64,000 nt of DNA from CAZNTZ01 sp964576135 (GTDB lineage: Bacteria; Pseudomonadota; Alphaproteobacteria; Rs-D84). The notes under the pieces were generated by a model. It worked only from the letters and a program-made list of their open reading frames with translations, made no database searches and had not been told where the DNA came from. Numbering within the stretch: position 1 is the stretch's first letter; every line of letters begins with the position of its first letter. Location of the stretch: positions 1-64,000 of the forward strand of contig CAZNTZ010000001.1 in assembly GCA_964576135.1 (NCBI GenBank), given 5' to 3'. Below, piece after piece: positions 36,047-44,772 of the stretch. The position numbers and the translations under genes were made by a program.

Positions 36047-37990
36047 TCAGAAAATCAGCACTGGCCATATCGGTGCAAAGTCGTCTGTCCAATTTAATTT
36101 CTTGTCTGTCGGTACCGTGTACCAGTTTTCCAGTAAATCCAGCGGTGATTTAGAAACGGCCAACCATGTTTGAATCATTCCGCTTTCTTCGAATAAATTC
36201 GGCCGCATATATTTTGCATATGTTCCGGTTGCTGAGACATGCGCACCAACCACAGGCATTAAATCCATGCCTGACATATTCATATGAAACAATAATATCC
36301 CGCCAGGCGCAAGTTTGCTCAGGTACATTTGAAACGCCTCTGACGTCAGCATATGTGATGGAATCGAAAACCCATGGAATACATCGATGATAATCAGATC
36401 GTATTTACCATCTGGTTGCTTTGCAATTTCTAATCGCCCGTCACCAATATATTCATGCGCATTTGGTGTACATAAATCAAAATAAGTAAATTTTGTACCG
36501 TGACGACCCGAAACACTGAACATATATGGGTTCACATCAAACACATCCCAATTCTGACCCGGCGTCGCATAACATAACAATGCCCCACCCCCAAGTCCGA
36601 CAAGTGCGATATTTTTATCACGAAAACGGTTTGCATAAACATTCATAAATATATCAGACGGAGAATTTTGTTTATAATACACAGTTGGATTTTTTGGACT
36701 TGTCTTTATCTGAATTCCATGTAAAGCAGTCCGCGTCATAAACATTTCTGTGTAATAAGAGTTTTCAAATACACGCGTTACTCCATAAAAATTTCGATTA
36801 TTGATAATTTTGGTATATTTCGGATCATCAGAATTGCGTGAAACCTGAATCAAAACACACAATATAACTACACCGAAAGATATCCATTTTTTAATATTTG
36901 TATCGGCAATAAAAATTAATGCCAAAATTAAAACTATTGGATATTCTATGTAACTGGAAAATATCAAAGGTGAAACAACCGAATTAAAGAAACCACCCAA
37001 AGCGCCACCAATTGACAAACATACGTAAAACCAAGTTAAATCTCTTTTCGCCGGTGCAGATTTTGCCAGTTTAGTATGCAGTACCAGCGCAATATAAAAA
37101 AATGCAGCTAAATGAACAGCTATAATTGCAAAACCGTACAAACCTTCGGTTCCGTGATTATCTATACTCTGCATCGTCAAAAATAAAATTGGAACTAAAA
37201 TGAATAACGGCCATTGCCAGAAATTTCGACGACCACGACTAAAAGAAATAACAAAAGATAAAAAGTAAAGAGCCAATGGAATTATCCAAAATAACGGTAA
37301 AACAAACATTTCAAAAGAAATATATTCGGTCAGCCCAAGCATTAAACTGGATGGTATAAATGCCAATAATATCCACCATAAACTTTGTTTGAAATTTCTG
37401 GTCTCGGGATGTGAATCATTTGTTACATTATGCTTTTCATTTCGTTTAATAAACATTAAAGCAATCAATGCTAAAATAACCAATCCGGCAATAATTGAAA
37501 GTAACCCTTTTTGAACACTTCGAGACATTAATGGTTCAATAAAAATCGGAAACGATACCAATGCGGCCAATGCACCAAAATTGCTGGCACTGTAAAGTAC
37601 ATATGGATTTTCCAAATTGGAAATCCTTTGCACCAATGGCGCGGTCGACGACAATAAAAAATAAATAAACCCAACAGATGACAATAAAATACAGATAATA
37701 GACAAAGTTGGAATACCAGTATCAATAATATTCAACGCAAATGGCAGTGTAAACAGAGACACCAAAAGCATTAAAATATGAATTTTCAGATGATTATAAA
37801 TTTTATGAGCATATATATATCCCGCCAACAACAATAATTGAAATACGAAACAACTGACATTCCATACACCTGCACTGCCACCAAATAATGGCAACAAATC
37901 ACGCGCAAAAATTGGTTGGATTGCAAAAATCAAAAAGGCATTAAAAAATACAAGAATAGCTAATAAAAAAGATTTTAACCCGGTGTTCAT
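36047..37990 (-). CDS. Membrane-anchored spermidine-synthase-like protein
   Basis: The 647 residues join an N-terminal membrane domain of about 11-12 hydrophobic segments (1-405) to a C-terminal spermidine-synthase-like Rossmann domain (about 430-640). The latter shows the SAM-type loop ALVGLGGGALLC, DVFDVNPYMFSV, DGRLEI and YDLIIIDVFHGFSIPSHMLTSEAF with APGGILLFHMN. The fused architecture is known in many bacteria and its substrate is unsettled; genuine polyamine synthesis is not assured because the catalytic Asp region IIDVFH differs from the canonical DxxDP. The start at 37990 lies 7 nt after a -10 box, predicting a leaderless mRNA. It stands alone. Confidence 0.78.
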   Translation of the reverse strand: MNTGLKSFLLAILVFFNAFLIFAIQPIFARDLLPLFGGSAGVWNVSCFVFQLLLLAGYIYAHKIYNHLKIHILMLLVSLFTLPFALNIIDTGIPTLSIICILLSSVGFIYFLLSSTAPLVQRISNLENPYVLYSASNFGALAALVSFPIFIEPLMSRSVQKGLLSIIAGLVILALIALMFIKRNEKHNVTNDSHPETRNFKQSLWWILLAFIPSSLMLGLTEYISFEMFVLPLFWIIPLALYFLSFVISFSRGRRNFWQWPLFILVPILFLTMQSIDNHGTEGLYGFAIIAVHLAAFFYIALVLHTKLAKSAPAKRDLTWFYVCLSIGGALGGFFNSVVSPLIFSSYIEYPIVLILALIFIADTNIKKWISFGVVILCVLIQVSRNSDDPKYTKIINNRNFYGVTRVFENSYYTEMFMTRTALHGIQIKTSPKNPTVYYKQNSPSDIFMNVYANRFRDKNIALVGLGGGALLCYATPGQNWDVFDVNPYMFSVSGRHGTKFTYFDLCTPNAHEYIGDGRLEIAKQPDGKYDLIIIDVFHGFSIPSHMLTSEAFQMYLSKLAPGGILLFHMNMSGMDLMPVVGAHVSATGTYAKYMRPNLFEESGMIQTWLAVSKSPLDLLENWYTVPTDKKLNWTDDFAPIWPVLIF

Positions 37991-37997
37991 AAGCAGA

Positions 37998-38027
37998 ATA
38001 TTAAAGAAAATTTGCAGTATCGGTCAA
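37998..38027 (-). promoter_or_regulatory. Promoter of the spermidine-synthase-like gene (leaderless)
   Basis: TTGACC (38022-38027), 18 bp, TAATAT (37998-38003), then 7 nt to the ATG, minus strand. Confidence 0.6.
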
Positions 38028-38041
38028 GGTATAAAAAATCC

Positions 38042-38069
38042 TTGCAATCAATCAAAATCTGTGTAAAAT
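38042..38069 (+). promoter_or_regulatory. tRNA-Gly promoter
   Basis: TTGCAA (38042-38047), 16 bp, TAAAAT (38064-38069), 11 nt before the tRNA. Confidence 0.65.
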
Positions 38070-38080
38070 ACCCCCATCGT

Positions 38081-38157
38081 GCGAGCGTAGCTCAGTTGGC
38101 TAGAGCGCAACCTTGCCAAGGTTGAGGTCGAGGGTTCGAGCCCCTTTGCTCGCACCA
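38081..38157 (+). tRNA. tRNA-Gly (anticodon GCC)
   Basis: 77 nt with encoded CCA. Acceptor GCGAGCG pairs with TGCTCGC, the anticodon stem-loop CAACC-TTGCCAA-GGTTG reads GCC, and the T loop is TTCGAGC. The stem-loop at 38165 follows. Confidence 0.95.
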
Positions 38158-38164
38158 GATTTTC

Positions 38165-38190
38165 ACGGACGCGCCATGCGTCCGTTTCAT
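38165..38190 (+). terminator. Terminator after tRNA-Gly
   Basis: Stem ACGGACGC with GCGTCCGT and a GCCAT loop, then a T-rich but interrupted tail. lysS starts 24 nt further on, so some read-through could occur. Confidence 0.7.
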
Positions 38191-38213
38191 TTTAATAACG
38201 GGGGAAATTTATT

Positions 38214-39680
38214 ATGGCTGAGAATCCACAGCGTGCAGCTTTTGTAGAAAGATTAAACAAACTTGAAGAGCTTGGTGTAAAAGCATATCCCCATATTTAT
38301 AAACCAAAAGATTTGGCCGCTGATTTGCAGAAAAAATATGCAGATTTGGCAAATGACACTATAACCGAAGACCCTGCAAATGTTGCTGGTCGTATTATGG
38401 GATACCGTAATGCAGGTATGTTTATGGACTTGAAAGACGGCAGCGGTAAAATTCAATTATTATCAAACAAATCTGGTTTTGATGAAAAAACAGCAGCGGT
38501 TTTGAAACTGTTACGTCCAGGTGATTGGATCGGTGTAAATGGAACAATTCGCCGTACAAGCGCAGGCGAACTTACCATTGCTGTATCTGAAATAACCGTT
38601 TTGGCAAAAACTTTGTTACCATTGCCTGAAAAATTTCACGGACTTGTTGACACAGAGGCTCGTTATCGCCAACGTTATCTGGACATGATTATGTCTGACG
38701 AATCACGCGACACACTGATTAAAAGATTCCAAATAGAGCAAGAAGTTCGCGCATTTATGATCGAACGAAAATTTTTAGAAGTTGAAACGCCAATTTTACA
38801 AGAATCCAAAGGTGGCGCAACAGCAAAACCATTTATAACACACCATAATTCTTTGGATCGTGATTTATTTATGCGCGTTGCACCAGAATTGTATCTGAAA
38901 CGACTTATCATTGGTGGAATGTCCAGAGTATTTGAAATTGGAAAAAATTTCCGTAACGAAGGAACCGATACAAAACACAATCCAGAATTCACAATGATGG
39001 AGGCTTATCAGACATTTGCCGACTATAATGATATGATGGATTTGGTCGAACAATTGACGGAAAGATTGGCAATAAAATTCACAGGTGGAACAAAATTAAA
39101 ATTTGGTGACCGTGAAATTGATGTCAAAGCGCCATGGCAACGTGCAAGTATGTTGGATTTAATTCGTGAAAAAACAGGTGTAGATTTTCTGGAAATCAAA
39201 GATGATGAAACGGCTCGCGCACTCGCAAATAAACTTGATGTGCATGTTGATAAAAACGCTTCGTGGGGAACAGTTGTCGAAGAAGTATTTAATGAAAAAA
39301 TAGAAGAATCCTTACTCGGGCCAATTCATATTATTGATTACCCAATCGAAGTTTCACCACTTACAAAAACACATCGTGAAAATTCACGTCTTGTTGAAAG
39401 ATTTGAAACACGTATGTTCGGAATGGAAATGTGCAACGCATATTCTGAATTGACCGACCCACGTGATCAAAGACAGCGTTTGGAATCACAGGCTGCTAAA
39501 CGTGCAAGCGGTGACGACGAAGCAGATATGCTTGACGAAGATTTTATAAACGCAATTGAATATGGAATGCCACCAACTGGTGGAATCGGAATCGGAATCG
39601 ACAGATTGATTATGGTTATATTGAATAAGGAATCTATTCGCGACATCATAGCATTTCCAATTCTAAAAGAAAAGAAATAA
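38214..39680 (+). CDS. lysS: Lysyl-tRNA synthetase (class II)
   Basis: It charges tRNA-Lys. The 488 residues contain the N-terminal OB-fold anticodon-binding domain (VAGRIMGYRNAGMFMDLKDGSGKIQL) and the class II core with motif 1 near FLEVETPILQESKGGATAKPF, motif 2 FRNEGTDTKHNPEFTMMEAY and motif 3 GGIGIGIDRLIM. GGGGGAAAT lies before the ATG. The cognate tRNA-Lys is at 26012. A terminator follows. Confidence 0.97.
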   Translation: MAENPQRAAFVERLNKLEELGVKAYPHIYKPKDLAADLQKKYADLANDTITEDPANVAGRIMGYRNAGMFMDLKDGSGKIQLLSNKSGFDEKTAAVLKLLRPGDWIGVNGTIRRTSAGELTIAVSEITVLAKTLLPLPEKFHGLVDTEARYRQRYLDMIMSDESRDTLIKRFQIEQEVRAFMIERKFLEVETPILQESKGGATAKPFITHHNSLDRDLFMRVAPELYLKRLIIGGMSRVFEIGKNFRNEGTDTKHNPEFTMMEAYQTFADYNDMMDLVEQLTERLAIKFTGGTKLKFGDREIDVKAPWQRASMLDLIREKTGVDFLEIKDDETARALANKLDVHVDKNASWGTVVEEVFNEKIEESLLGPIHIIDYPIEVSPLTKTHRENSRLVERFETRMFGMEMCNAYSELTDPRDQRQRLESQAAKRASGDDEADMLDEDFINAIEYGMPPTGGIGIGIDRLIMVILNKESIRDIIAFPILKEKK

Positions 39681-39681
39681 A

Positions 39682-39706
39682 AACACCGCCAACAGGCGGT
39701 TTTTTA
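39682..39706 (+). terminator. lysS terminator
   Basis: Stem ACCGCC with GGCGGT, AACA loop, T6 run. Confidence 0.87.
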
Positions 39707-39721
39707 GCTAATTTTTTCCAC

Positions 39722-39749
39722 TTGATATTTACACCCTTTTTGCTATGAT
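39722..39749 (+). promoter_or_regulatory. Promoter of the DsbA-like gene
   Basis: TTGATA (39722-39727), 16 bp, TATGAT (39744-39749) preceded by TGC. Confidence 0.75.
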
Positions 39750-39780
39750 TCCACTGTTCAACTAAAGAAGGAGAAAACTT

Positions 39781-40608
39781 ATGACTTGGACAATATTGGT
39801 TCTGGTCGTGGCGATTGCCTTATACGTGTTCGGCGGCATGCTGTTCAAACACGATGGTAAATCCGTTCCGGCTTGGAAAATCTATGCTAACAAATCCGCA
39901 AAGTTGGTTTCGATCATTTTGTTGGTCGTTGGTGTAAATCGTTTAGGACTTGGCACAACTTATTATTTGACACAAAGCAACCCAGCAATTTTGCAAGAAA
40001 TGGCCCAAGGTATGCAAGCTCAAAGAACAGAAGATTCAAGCCGTAATATCAAAAAGTTCGTCCGTAAAAATATGGATATGATGATTAAAGATGCACCAGT
40101 TTTGGGTAATACAAATGCCACAAAAACTATCTTTCTCTTCTCTGATTATTCATGCCCATACTGCCGCCGCGTTCACAGTGAATTGTCACGTGTCTTGGCG
40201 GAACGTAACGATGTTCGCATTGTTTTGAAGAACTTTTCTATTCATGGTCCATTATCTGATGCACCAGCCCGCGCTGTTATCGCTGCAAAATTGCAAAGCA
40301 ATGACAAAGCCGCAAAATTGGATGCATTGTTGATGGGTAAAGAATACTTCTCACAAAACGACATGAAAGACCAAGCAAAACTTGGTGCCAAAGTTGAAAA
40401 GAATGTTTTAGCAATGGCCAAAGAAGCAGGTCTTAACGTTGATCAGTTAAAGAAAGACATGAATGGTGAAGTTGTAGCACGTGAATTGGGTAATGTTCGC
40501 GCATTGGCAGAACAATTCCAAATCGGTGGTACACCATACTTGATCATCCAAGACAAAGCGTTCCCAGGTGCAATACCTTACGAACAAATTGTTGATGCAT
40601 TGAAATAA
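39781..40608 (+). CDS. DsbA-family thiol oxidoreductase, membrane anchored
   Basis: The 275-residue protein has two N-terminal hydrophobic segments (about 4-20 and 40-57) and a periplasmic thioredoxin-fold domain (about 95-275). The active site is CPYC at 125-128 in FSDYSCPYCRRVH, and the cis-Pro loop is IGGTPYLI. It probably introduces or shuffles disulfides in exported proteins; the window encodes several Cys-rich secreted proteins that are plausible clients (inference). The membrane anchor resembles alphaproteobacterial DsbA/Com1-type proteins. AGAAGGAG precedes the ATG. Single-gene unit. Confidence 0.88.
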   Translation: MTWTILVLVVAIALYVFGGMLFKHDGKSVPAWKIYANKSAKLVSIILLVVGVNRLGLGTTYYLTQSNPAILQEMAQGMQAQRTEDSSRNIKKFVRKNMDMMIKDAPVLGNTNATKTIFLFSDYSCPYCRRVHSELSRVLAERNDVRIVLKNFSIHGPLSDAPARAVIAAKLQSNDKAAKLDALLMGKEYFSQNDMKDQAKLGAKVEKNVLAMAKEAGLNVDQLKKDMNGEVVARELGNVRALAEQFQIGGTPYLIIQDKAFPGAIPYEQIVDALK

Positions 40609-40636
40609 AAAATCGCCCGTTTGGGCGATTTTTTTT
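40608..40636 (+). terminator. Bidirectional terminator between dsbA-like and recO genes
   Basis: Stem AAATCGCCC with GGGCGATTT, GTTT loop, T8 run. Confidence 0.9.
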
Positions 40637-40645
40637 AACTTAAAT

Positions 40646-41275
40646 TTAATTTAAAATTATTCTGGCATTTGGTAATTTAGCATCTTGATTGATTGCCAGT
40701 TTTTCCAAAAAAAATTTCGTAGTATTTAAACTGACTGGTAATTCAAAACATCTATCCATCCATGGCTCTGCACACTTTTTACAAACTGCGCGCCCTGTCC
40801 TTTGCGATATATGGGTCAGATTATCTTTACAATTACAATTTGAACAATGGGTCAGATCAAGTGCATATCCAAGTTCACTGAGAAGGTTTGTTTCCCATTC
40901 TGTATAACCTTGTTTCCCACACAACAAATTCAAAGTATCATCAAACAAAGATTCGTATTTTTCACGTTCTGGCAACAATGAGACCAGTAATGAAAATGCG
41001 GAATTTATGAACAAAAGCACCTTGGCATCATTCATAACTGATGCAATCATATTCTTTTCGGTTTCAAAATGAAATACCCCAAGCTGCGAATCGAGACGTG
41101 CATTCCAAGATACAGAACCATATTGACCAATTATCGGTTTATTCTTTTTTAAGATTTGTGCCCCACGAAGCATTCCACACATTATACCAAAATCACGTGT
41201 AAAAATATGCGCGACCAAATCACGTTCACCAAATGGACGCAAAGAAATTAAGATTCCAACCGATTCAAGTTTCAT
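40646..41275 (-). CDS. recO: DNA repair protein RecO
   Basis: RecO loads RecA with RecR and anneals SSB-coated DNA. The 209 residues have the N-terminal OB fold (SVGILISLRPFGERDLVAHIFTRDFG), a helical middle with YESLFDDTLNLL, and the zinc motif CSNCNC followed by VCKKC. It is shorter than the usual 230-240, mostly at the C terminus. The ATG lies 7 nt after a TGATATAAT box inside the shared terminator region, predicting a leaderless mRNA. Confidence 0.9.
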   Translation of the reverse strand: MKLESVGILISLRPFGERDLVAHIFTRDFGIMCGMLRGAQILKKNKPIIGQYGSVSWNARLDSQLGVFHFETEKNMIASVMNDAKVLLFINSAFSLLVSLLPEREKYESLFDDTLNLLCGKQGYTEWETNLLSELGYALDLTHCSNCNCKDNLTHISQRTGRAVCKKCAEPWMDRCFELPVSLNTTKFFLEKLAINQDAKLPNARIILN

Positions 41276-41282
41276 GATTTTA

Positions 41283-41291
41283 ATTATATCA
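41283..41291 (-). promoter_or_regulatory. recO promoter (leaderless, next to the rplI terminator)
   Basis: TGATATAAT on the minus strand (hexamer 41283-41288), then 7 nt to the recO ATG. It abuts the rplI terminator stem, so a -35 would fall within the hairpin. Confidence 0.6.
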
Positions 41292-41320
41292 AAAATCCGC
41301 CTTGCGGCGGATTTTTTTTA
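41290..41320 (-). terminator. Terminator of the rpsF-rpsR-rplI operon
   Basis: Stem AAATCCGCC with GGCGGATTT, TTGC loop in plus orientation, flanked by A and T runs; it directly follows the rplI stop. Confidence 0.85.
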
Positions 41321-41917
41321 TGCTTCGATATCTTCTTTGACTTTCTTAACTTTCTTTTCTTCTTTAACTTCTTCAATTACTTCGGCTGGTTCTTCTTCTT
41401 CAACCTGCTCTTCTATTTTCTTGGTTCCAAATGTCAAAACCTTACCTGCGACCAACGCATCAATTTCATCTTGAGTTTGAGCAACATAGATTTTTACAGG
41501 AACAATTACATCAGCATGCAAAGCGATTTTTGTATCAAATGCGCCAATTGTTTTAATTGGGCTGCCCAACAAAACTTGGTTTGATTCAATCACAACACCT
41601 GTCAAATCTTTCAACATCTTTGCAATATCGCGTGAAGACACAGAACCATATAATTGGCCAGTATCACCTGCAGAACGTATCATATGGAACTTTGTAGCTG
41701 TAACTTTATCTTTCGCAGATTCTGCACCTTTCTTTGCAGTTTCTTGTTTTGCAATCAGTTCTGATTTCTTTGATTCAAACAAAGCGATGTTTTCACGTGA
41801 CCATCTCATTGCTTTTTTGTTCGGCAAAAGATAATTACGTGCAAAACCTGTTGCAACTTCTACTGTATCGCCAATGGTTCCAAGTTTGTAAATTTTTTCT
41901 GTTAAAATGACTTTCAT
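41318..41917 (-). CDS. rplI: 50S ribosomal protein L9
   Basis: L9 binds 23S rRNA near the L1 stalk. The first 150 residues match the family: MKVILTEKIYKLGTIGDTVEVATGFARNYLLPNKKA, the connecting helix, and the C domain (LYGSVSSRDIAKML, IKTIGAFDTKIALHADV). Residues 155-199 form an extra Glu/Lys/Val-rich tail, seen in some alphaproteobacterial L9 proteins. Last gene of the S6-S18-L9 operon, 64 nt after rpsR. Confidence 0.96.
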   Translation of the reverse strand: MKVILTEKIYKLGTIGDTVEVATGFARNYLLPNKKAMRWSRENIALFESKKSELIAKQETAKKGAESAKDKVTATKFHMIRSAGDTGQLYGSVSSRDIAKMLKDLTGVVIESNQVLLGSPIKTIGAFDTKIALHADVIVPVKIYVAQTQDEIDALVAGKVLTFGTKKIEEQVEEEEPAEVIEEVKEEKKVKKVKEDIEA

Positions 41918-41981
41918 TTTATCTGTCCTCTTTAATTATTGTTGAGTTAGGGATAAAAATCCCAAATTTTTTTAGTTCTGA

Positions 41982-42209
41982 TTAACCAAGATGGTTTTTC
42001 ACGAATGCAATCAGACCCAAATGACGTGCACGTTTAATGGCTTGGGCCAATTTACGTTGATCGCCTGCTGGAACACCGGAAATACGACTTGGGACAATTT
42101 TGCCACGTTCTGTGATGTAATGCGAAAGTGTTTTCACATCTTTGTAATCAATATCTCTGCCCTTTAATGGGTTTGATTTTTTGCGATAAATCGCTGCGCG
42201 AACTGCCAT
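41982..42209 (-). CDS. rpsR: 30S ribosomal protein S18
   Basis: S18 pairs with S6 on the 30S platform. The 75 residues include [57 protein letters not shown], the complete family core. The ATG overlaps the rpsF stop by one base (TAATG). Confidence 0.97.
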   Translation of the reverse strand: MAVRAAIYRKKSNPLKGRDIDYKDVKTLSHYITERGKIVPSRISGVPAGDQRKLAQAIKRARHLGLIAFVKNHLG

Positions 42210-42544
42210 TATTCTACCTCTTCATTTTTCTTCATCATGATTGATGGTTCTGTTGCCAATGCATCAACGCGGACGTTCAAGAATCTGATAACGTCTTCGT
42301 CAATACGTGCGCGACGTTCAAATTCGGAAAGATTCTTACCATCCAAAACGATGTTCATCATAACAAAGTGAGCCTTGCGGTTTTTACGTATGATGTATGC
42401 CAAGCCTTTCAATCCCCAGAATTCTGTTGATTTAACTTCGCCACCCAGCTCTTTGATAATGCTCGCAAATTTCGCAGATTTTTCTTTGACCTGCGGTTCG
42501 GTCAAGTCTTGGCGAAATACCAAGACATTTTCATAAAATGCCAT
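42209..42544 (-). CDS. rpsF: 30S ribosomal protein S6
   Basis: S6 binds 16S rRNA together with S18. The 111 residues have the ferredoxin-like fold ([53 protein letters not shown]). The start follows AAAGGAAAAATAA. It heads the rpsF-rpsR-rplI operon and its leader holds a stable stem-loop. Confidence 0.97.
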   Translation of the reverse strand: MAFYENVLVFRQDLTEPQVKEKSAKFASIIKELGGEVKSTEFWGLKGLAYIIRKNRKAHFVMMNIVLDGKNLSEFERRARIDEDVIRFLNVRVDALATEPSIMMKKNEEVE

Positions 42545-42566
42545 TTATTTTTCCTTTGGTTTATCA

Positions 42567-42589
42567 GCCGACGGGATAAGCCCGTCAGC
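42567..42589 (-). promoter_or_regulatory. Stem-loop in the rpsF leader, candidate S6:S18 regulatory element
   Basis: A 9-bp stem (GCTGACGGG with CCCGTCGGC, one G-T pair) and 5-nt loop lie in the untranslated leader between the promoter and rpsF. In several bacteria the S6:S18 complex represses its own mRNA through a leader with a conserved CCG; a CCG is present here on the 3' arm. The match to the known motif is not established. Confidence 0.4.
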
Positions 42590-42602
42590 AGGAAGCAGAG
42601 GT

Positions 42603-42630
42603 ATTTTATATAAAAATTAGAGAAAAGCAA
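42603..42630 (-). promoter_or_regulatory. rpsF operon promoter
   Basis: TTGCTT (42625-42630), 16 bp, TAAAAT (42603-42608), minus strand; leader of about 50 nt. Confidence 0.55.
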
Positions 42631-42661
42631 GCAAAAATAACCGCGCACTTTTTATTTTCTA

Positions 42662-42691
42662 TTGACCAAAGTTGCCTATTTCATTTATAAT
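42662..42691 (+). promoter_or_regulatory. Promoter of the MotA/MotB-like pair
   Basis: TTGACC (42662-42667), 18 bp, TATAAT (42686-42691). Confidence 0.65.
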
Positions 42692-42710
42692 ACAAGGGTA
42701 AGAGGAATTT

Positions 42711-43526
42711 ATGAACACTCATTTTCACAGAAATCTTAACAGAATGGCCTTGTTTACGGTGTTGATCGTAGCGGGGCTGGTAATGTGGCACGTAAATATT
42801 TTACAAATGGCACTGAATAACATATGGTTAAACGGCGCTATTTTAGGAACAACTATTTTTGGAATTGGTTTGTGTTTTGCAAATATTTTTCAATTGGTTC
42901 CAGAATATTCATGGATGCGTCGATTTTTTTCGGACAAATCAAAGTCCATAGATTTACCGCCACGCATTTTACGCCCTGTGGCAATAATGTTGAACACAGC
43001 AAAATTTCAAAAGAAAAAATATATTTCATCACAGACATTAAATAATTTTCTTGAAATTATTATTGGTCGTTTTGAAGATCAACGCGAGTCTATCAGATAT
43101 ATTACAAATGTTTTGATTTTTATGGGACTGCTTGGCACGTTTTGGGGACTGATACATACTGTTGGTGGTTTTGCAGATTTAGTTCATGGTTTAGATTTTG
43201 CAGATGAAAATATTATGACAACGGTTCAAAAGGGACTTGCCGTGCCACTTTCTGGAATGGCTGTTGCATTTACAAGTTCATTATTTGGTTTGGCTGGTTC
43301 ATTGATTGTTGGATTTTTGGGTTTGCAAGTACAACTTGCCCAAAATGCAATGTTCCGTGAACTTGAAGAGCAATTATCCGATCGTGCAAAATTATTTGGA
43401 TATTTAGAAATCGGTGCACGCGGCGAAGAAACCGCACTACCTTATGTCAATGCAGCCGCAAAAGAATTGACCAAAGCAATAGAAAAGCTTGATAAAACCG
43501 TAAGCAAAATGACGGCAAAAAGTTAA
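42711..43526 (+). CDS. MotA/TolQ/ExbB-type proton-channel protein
   Basis: The 271 residues have four hydrophobic segments: about 12-30, 38-60, 137-155 and 180-205. The last two carry the family signature GLLGTFWGLIHTVGG and VPLSGMAVAFTSSLFGLAGSLIVG, where small residues line the proton path. The partner gene, 20 nt downstream, encodes a one-TM peptidoglycan-binding protein with an Asp in its helix, so they should form a proton-driven stator. No flagellar, Tol or TonB genes are adjacent. A cell-envelope role is likely but the exact machine is unknown. GAGGA precedes the ATG. Confidence 0.82.
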   Translation: MNTHFHRNLNRMALFTVLIVAGLVMWHVNILQMALNNIWLNGAILGTTIFGIGLCFANIFQLVPEYSWMRRFFSDKSKSIDLPPRILRPVAIMLNTAKFQKKKYISSQTLNNFLEIIIGRFEDQRESIRYITNVLIFMGLLGTFWGLIHTVGGFADLVHGLDFADENIMTTVQKGLAVPLSGMAVAFTSSLFGLAGSLIVGFLGLQVQLAQNAMFRELEEQLSDRAKLFGYLEIGARGEETALPYVNAAAKELTKAIEKLDKTVSKMTAKS

Positions 43527-43546
43527 ATCTTTTTGGGAGAGAGCAA

Positions 43547-44737
43547 ATGATAAAATTTCGTGAACGCACAAATACATGGCCTGGATTCGTAGATTTGTTT
43601 TCAAATCTGGTCATTGTTTTGATTTTTTTATTGATTGTTTTTGTGTTTCTTTGGACAACTACAAGTATATTTAATTCCAAAACTGGCGCCAAAAAAATGG
43701 CTGAATTAACAAGAATAAATGCAGAACAAAGCGAACAAATTGTTCAAATGACTGCGGATGAACAAGAAGCTAAGCGTCTCTTGATTCTTGCCCATGCAGA
43801 ATTGGAACATCTTGAATCAACCAAGGCAAGTCTTGAAGATGAAGTCAATAATCTTGATTCTTCGGTAAAAAATAAAGATGCAAAAATCGAAGATCTTGTT
43901 CTTTCTTATGAAGACAAAGTTAAACAAATTCAATTATCAAGCGAGAATATGCGGGCCATGATTCAATCTTTGAATGCCCAATTGAGTTCTTTGAATGATC
44001 AACTTAATGCTACTCAGTCTCAAAGTATTGCGGCACAGTCACAAACCGAGGCGGAAAAAGCGGAACTTGCCAATCAAAGAAATAATTTAGAACAACAACT
44101 TGTTACGTTGAACCAACAACTTGCAGATATGAATGCCGCATTGCAAGCAGCAGAAGTAAAGTCTCAGCAACAAGAAGTTAATTATGTAGAAATGTCAACC
44201 CGTCTGAATCGTGCATTAGCTGACAAAGCAGCCGAAGCAGCAATGTACGCAAACGAAGCAGCAAAATATGCCGAAATGTCAAAATATCAGTCAGAATTTT
44301 TCAAAGCAATTAAATTAGCTTTTGCAAATGATCCTAATATCGACACCAGCAGTGACAGATTCCTAATTCCAAGTGATATATTATTTGCATCTGGATCTTT
44401 TGATTTATCACCCGAAGGAAAAAAACAACTTAATGTAATTGCAAACGTGATAAAGAATATGGAAAACGTTATTCCACAAAATGTTGCTTGGATAATACGT
44501 GTTGATGGACATACAGATACAAAACCGGTTGTTCCAGGAAATCGTGCATATAAAAATAACACTGAATTGTCACTGTTGCGCGCACGTGCTGTGGCACGCG
44601 AACTGGGTGAAAAAGGTGTAAATCGTAAACGATTGGTTCCTAGCGGCTTTGGCGAATTACATCCAGCAATCCAAGGTGAAAGCCCAACTGCATTGCAAAA
44701 GAATCGCAGAATAGAACTGCGTTTGACAAATCCGTAA
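43547..44737 (+). CDS. MotB/OmpA-like peptidoglycan-binding stator protein
   Basis: The 396-residue protein has one N-terminal membrane helix (about 15-38) with the stator Asp in WPGFVDLFSNLVIVLIFLLIV, a coiled coil (about 48-245) rich in Gln, Glu and Ala, and a C-terminal OmpA/MotB domain (about 265-396) with FASGSFDLSPEGKKQL, VDGHTDTKPV and KNRRIELRLTNP. It should anchor the upstream MotA-like channel to peptidoglycan. The long coiled coil separates it from standard MotB and TolR. GGGAGAG lies before the ATG. Terminated by a bidirectional hairpin. Confidence 0.84.
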   Translation: MIKFRERTNTWPGFVDLFSNLVIVLIFLLIVFVFLWTTTSIFNSKTGAKKMAELTRINAEQSEQIVQMTADEQEAKRLLILAHAELEHLESTKASLEDEVNNLDSSVKNKDAKIEDLVLSYEDKVKQIQLSSENMRAMIQSLNAQLSSLNDQLNATQSQSIAAQSQTEAEKAELANQRNNLEQQLVTLNQQLADMNAALQAAEVKSQQQEVNYVEMSTRLNRALADKAAEAAMYANEAAKYAEMSKYQSEFFKAIKLAFANDPNIDTSSDRFLIPSDILFASGSFDLSPEGKKQLNVIANVIKNMENVIPQNVAWIIRVDGHTDTKPVVPGNRAYKNNTELSLLRARAVARELGEKGVNRKRLVPSGFGELHPAIQGESPTALQKNRRIELRLTNP

Positions 44738-44743
44738 AAAATC

Positions 44744-44768
44744 AATCCGCCAAATGGCGGATTTTTAA
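44744..44768 (+). terminator. Bidirectional terminator
   Basis: Stem AATCCGCC with GGCGGATT, AAAT loop, T5 run; between the stator pair and the converging yggU-like gene. Confidence 0.88.
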
Positions 44769-44772
44769 TTTT

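Noticed and set aside
42711..44737. MotA/MotB-like pair as a Zorya (ZorAB) defence system
   Set aside because: No ZorC, ZorD or ZorE gene is adjacent, the MotA-like protein lacks the long C-terminal tail of ZorA, and neighbours are ribosomal and chaperone genes.
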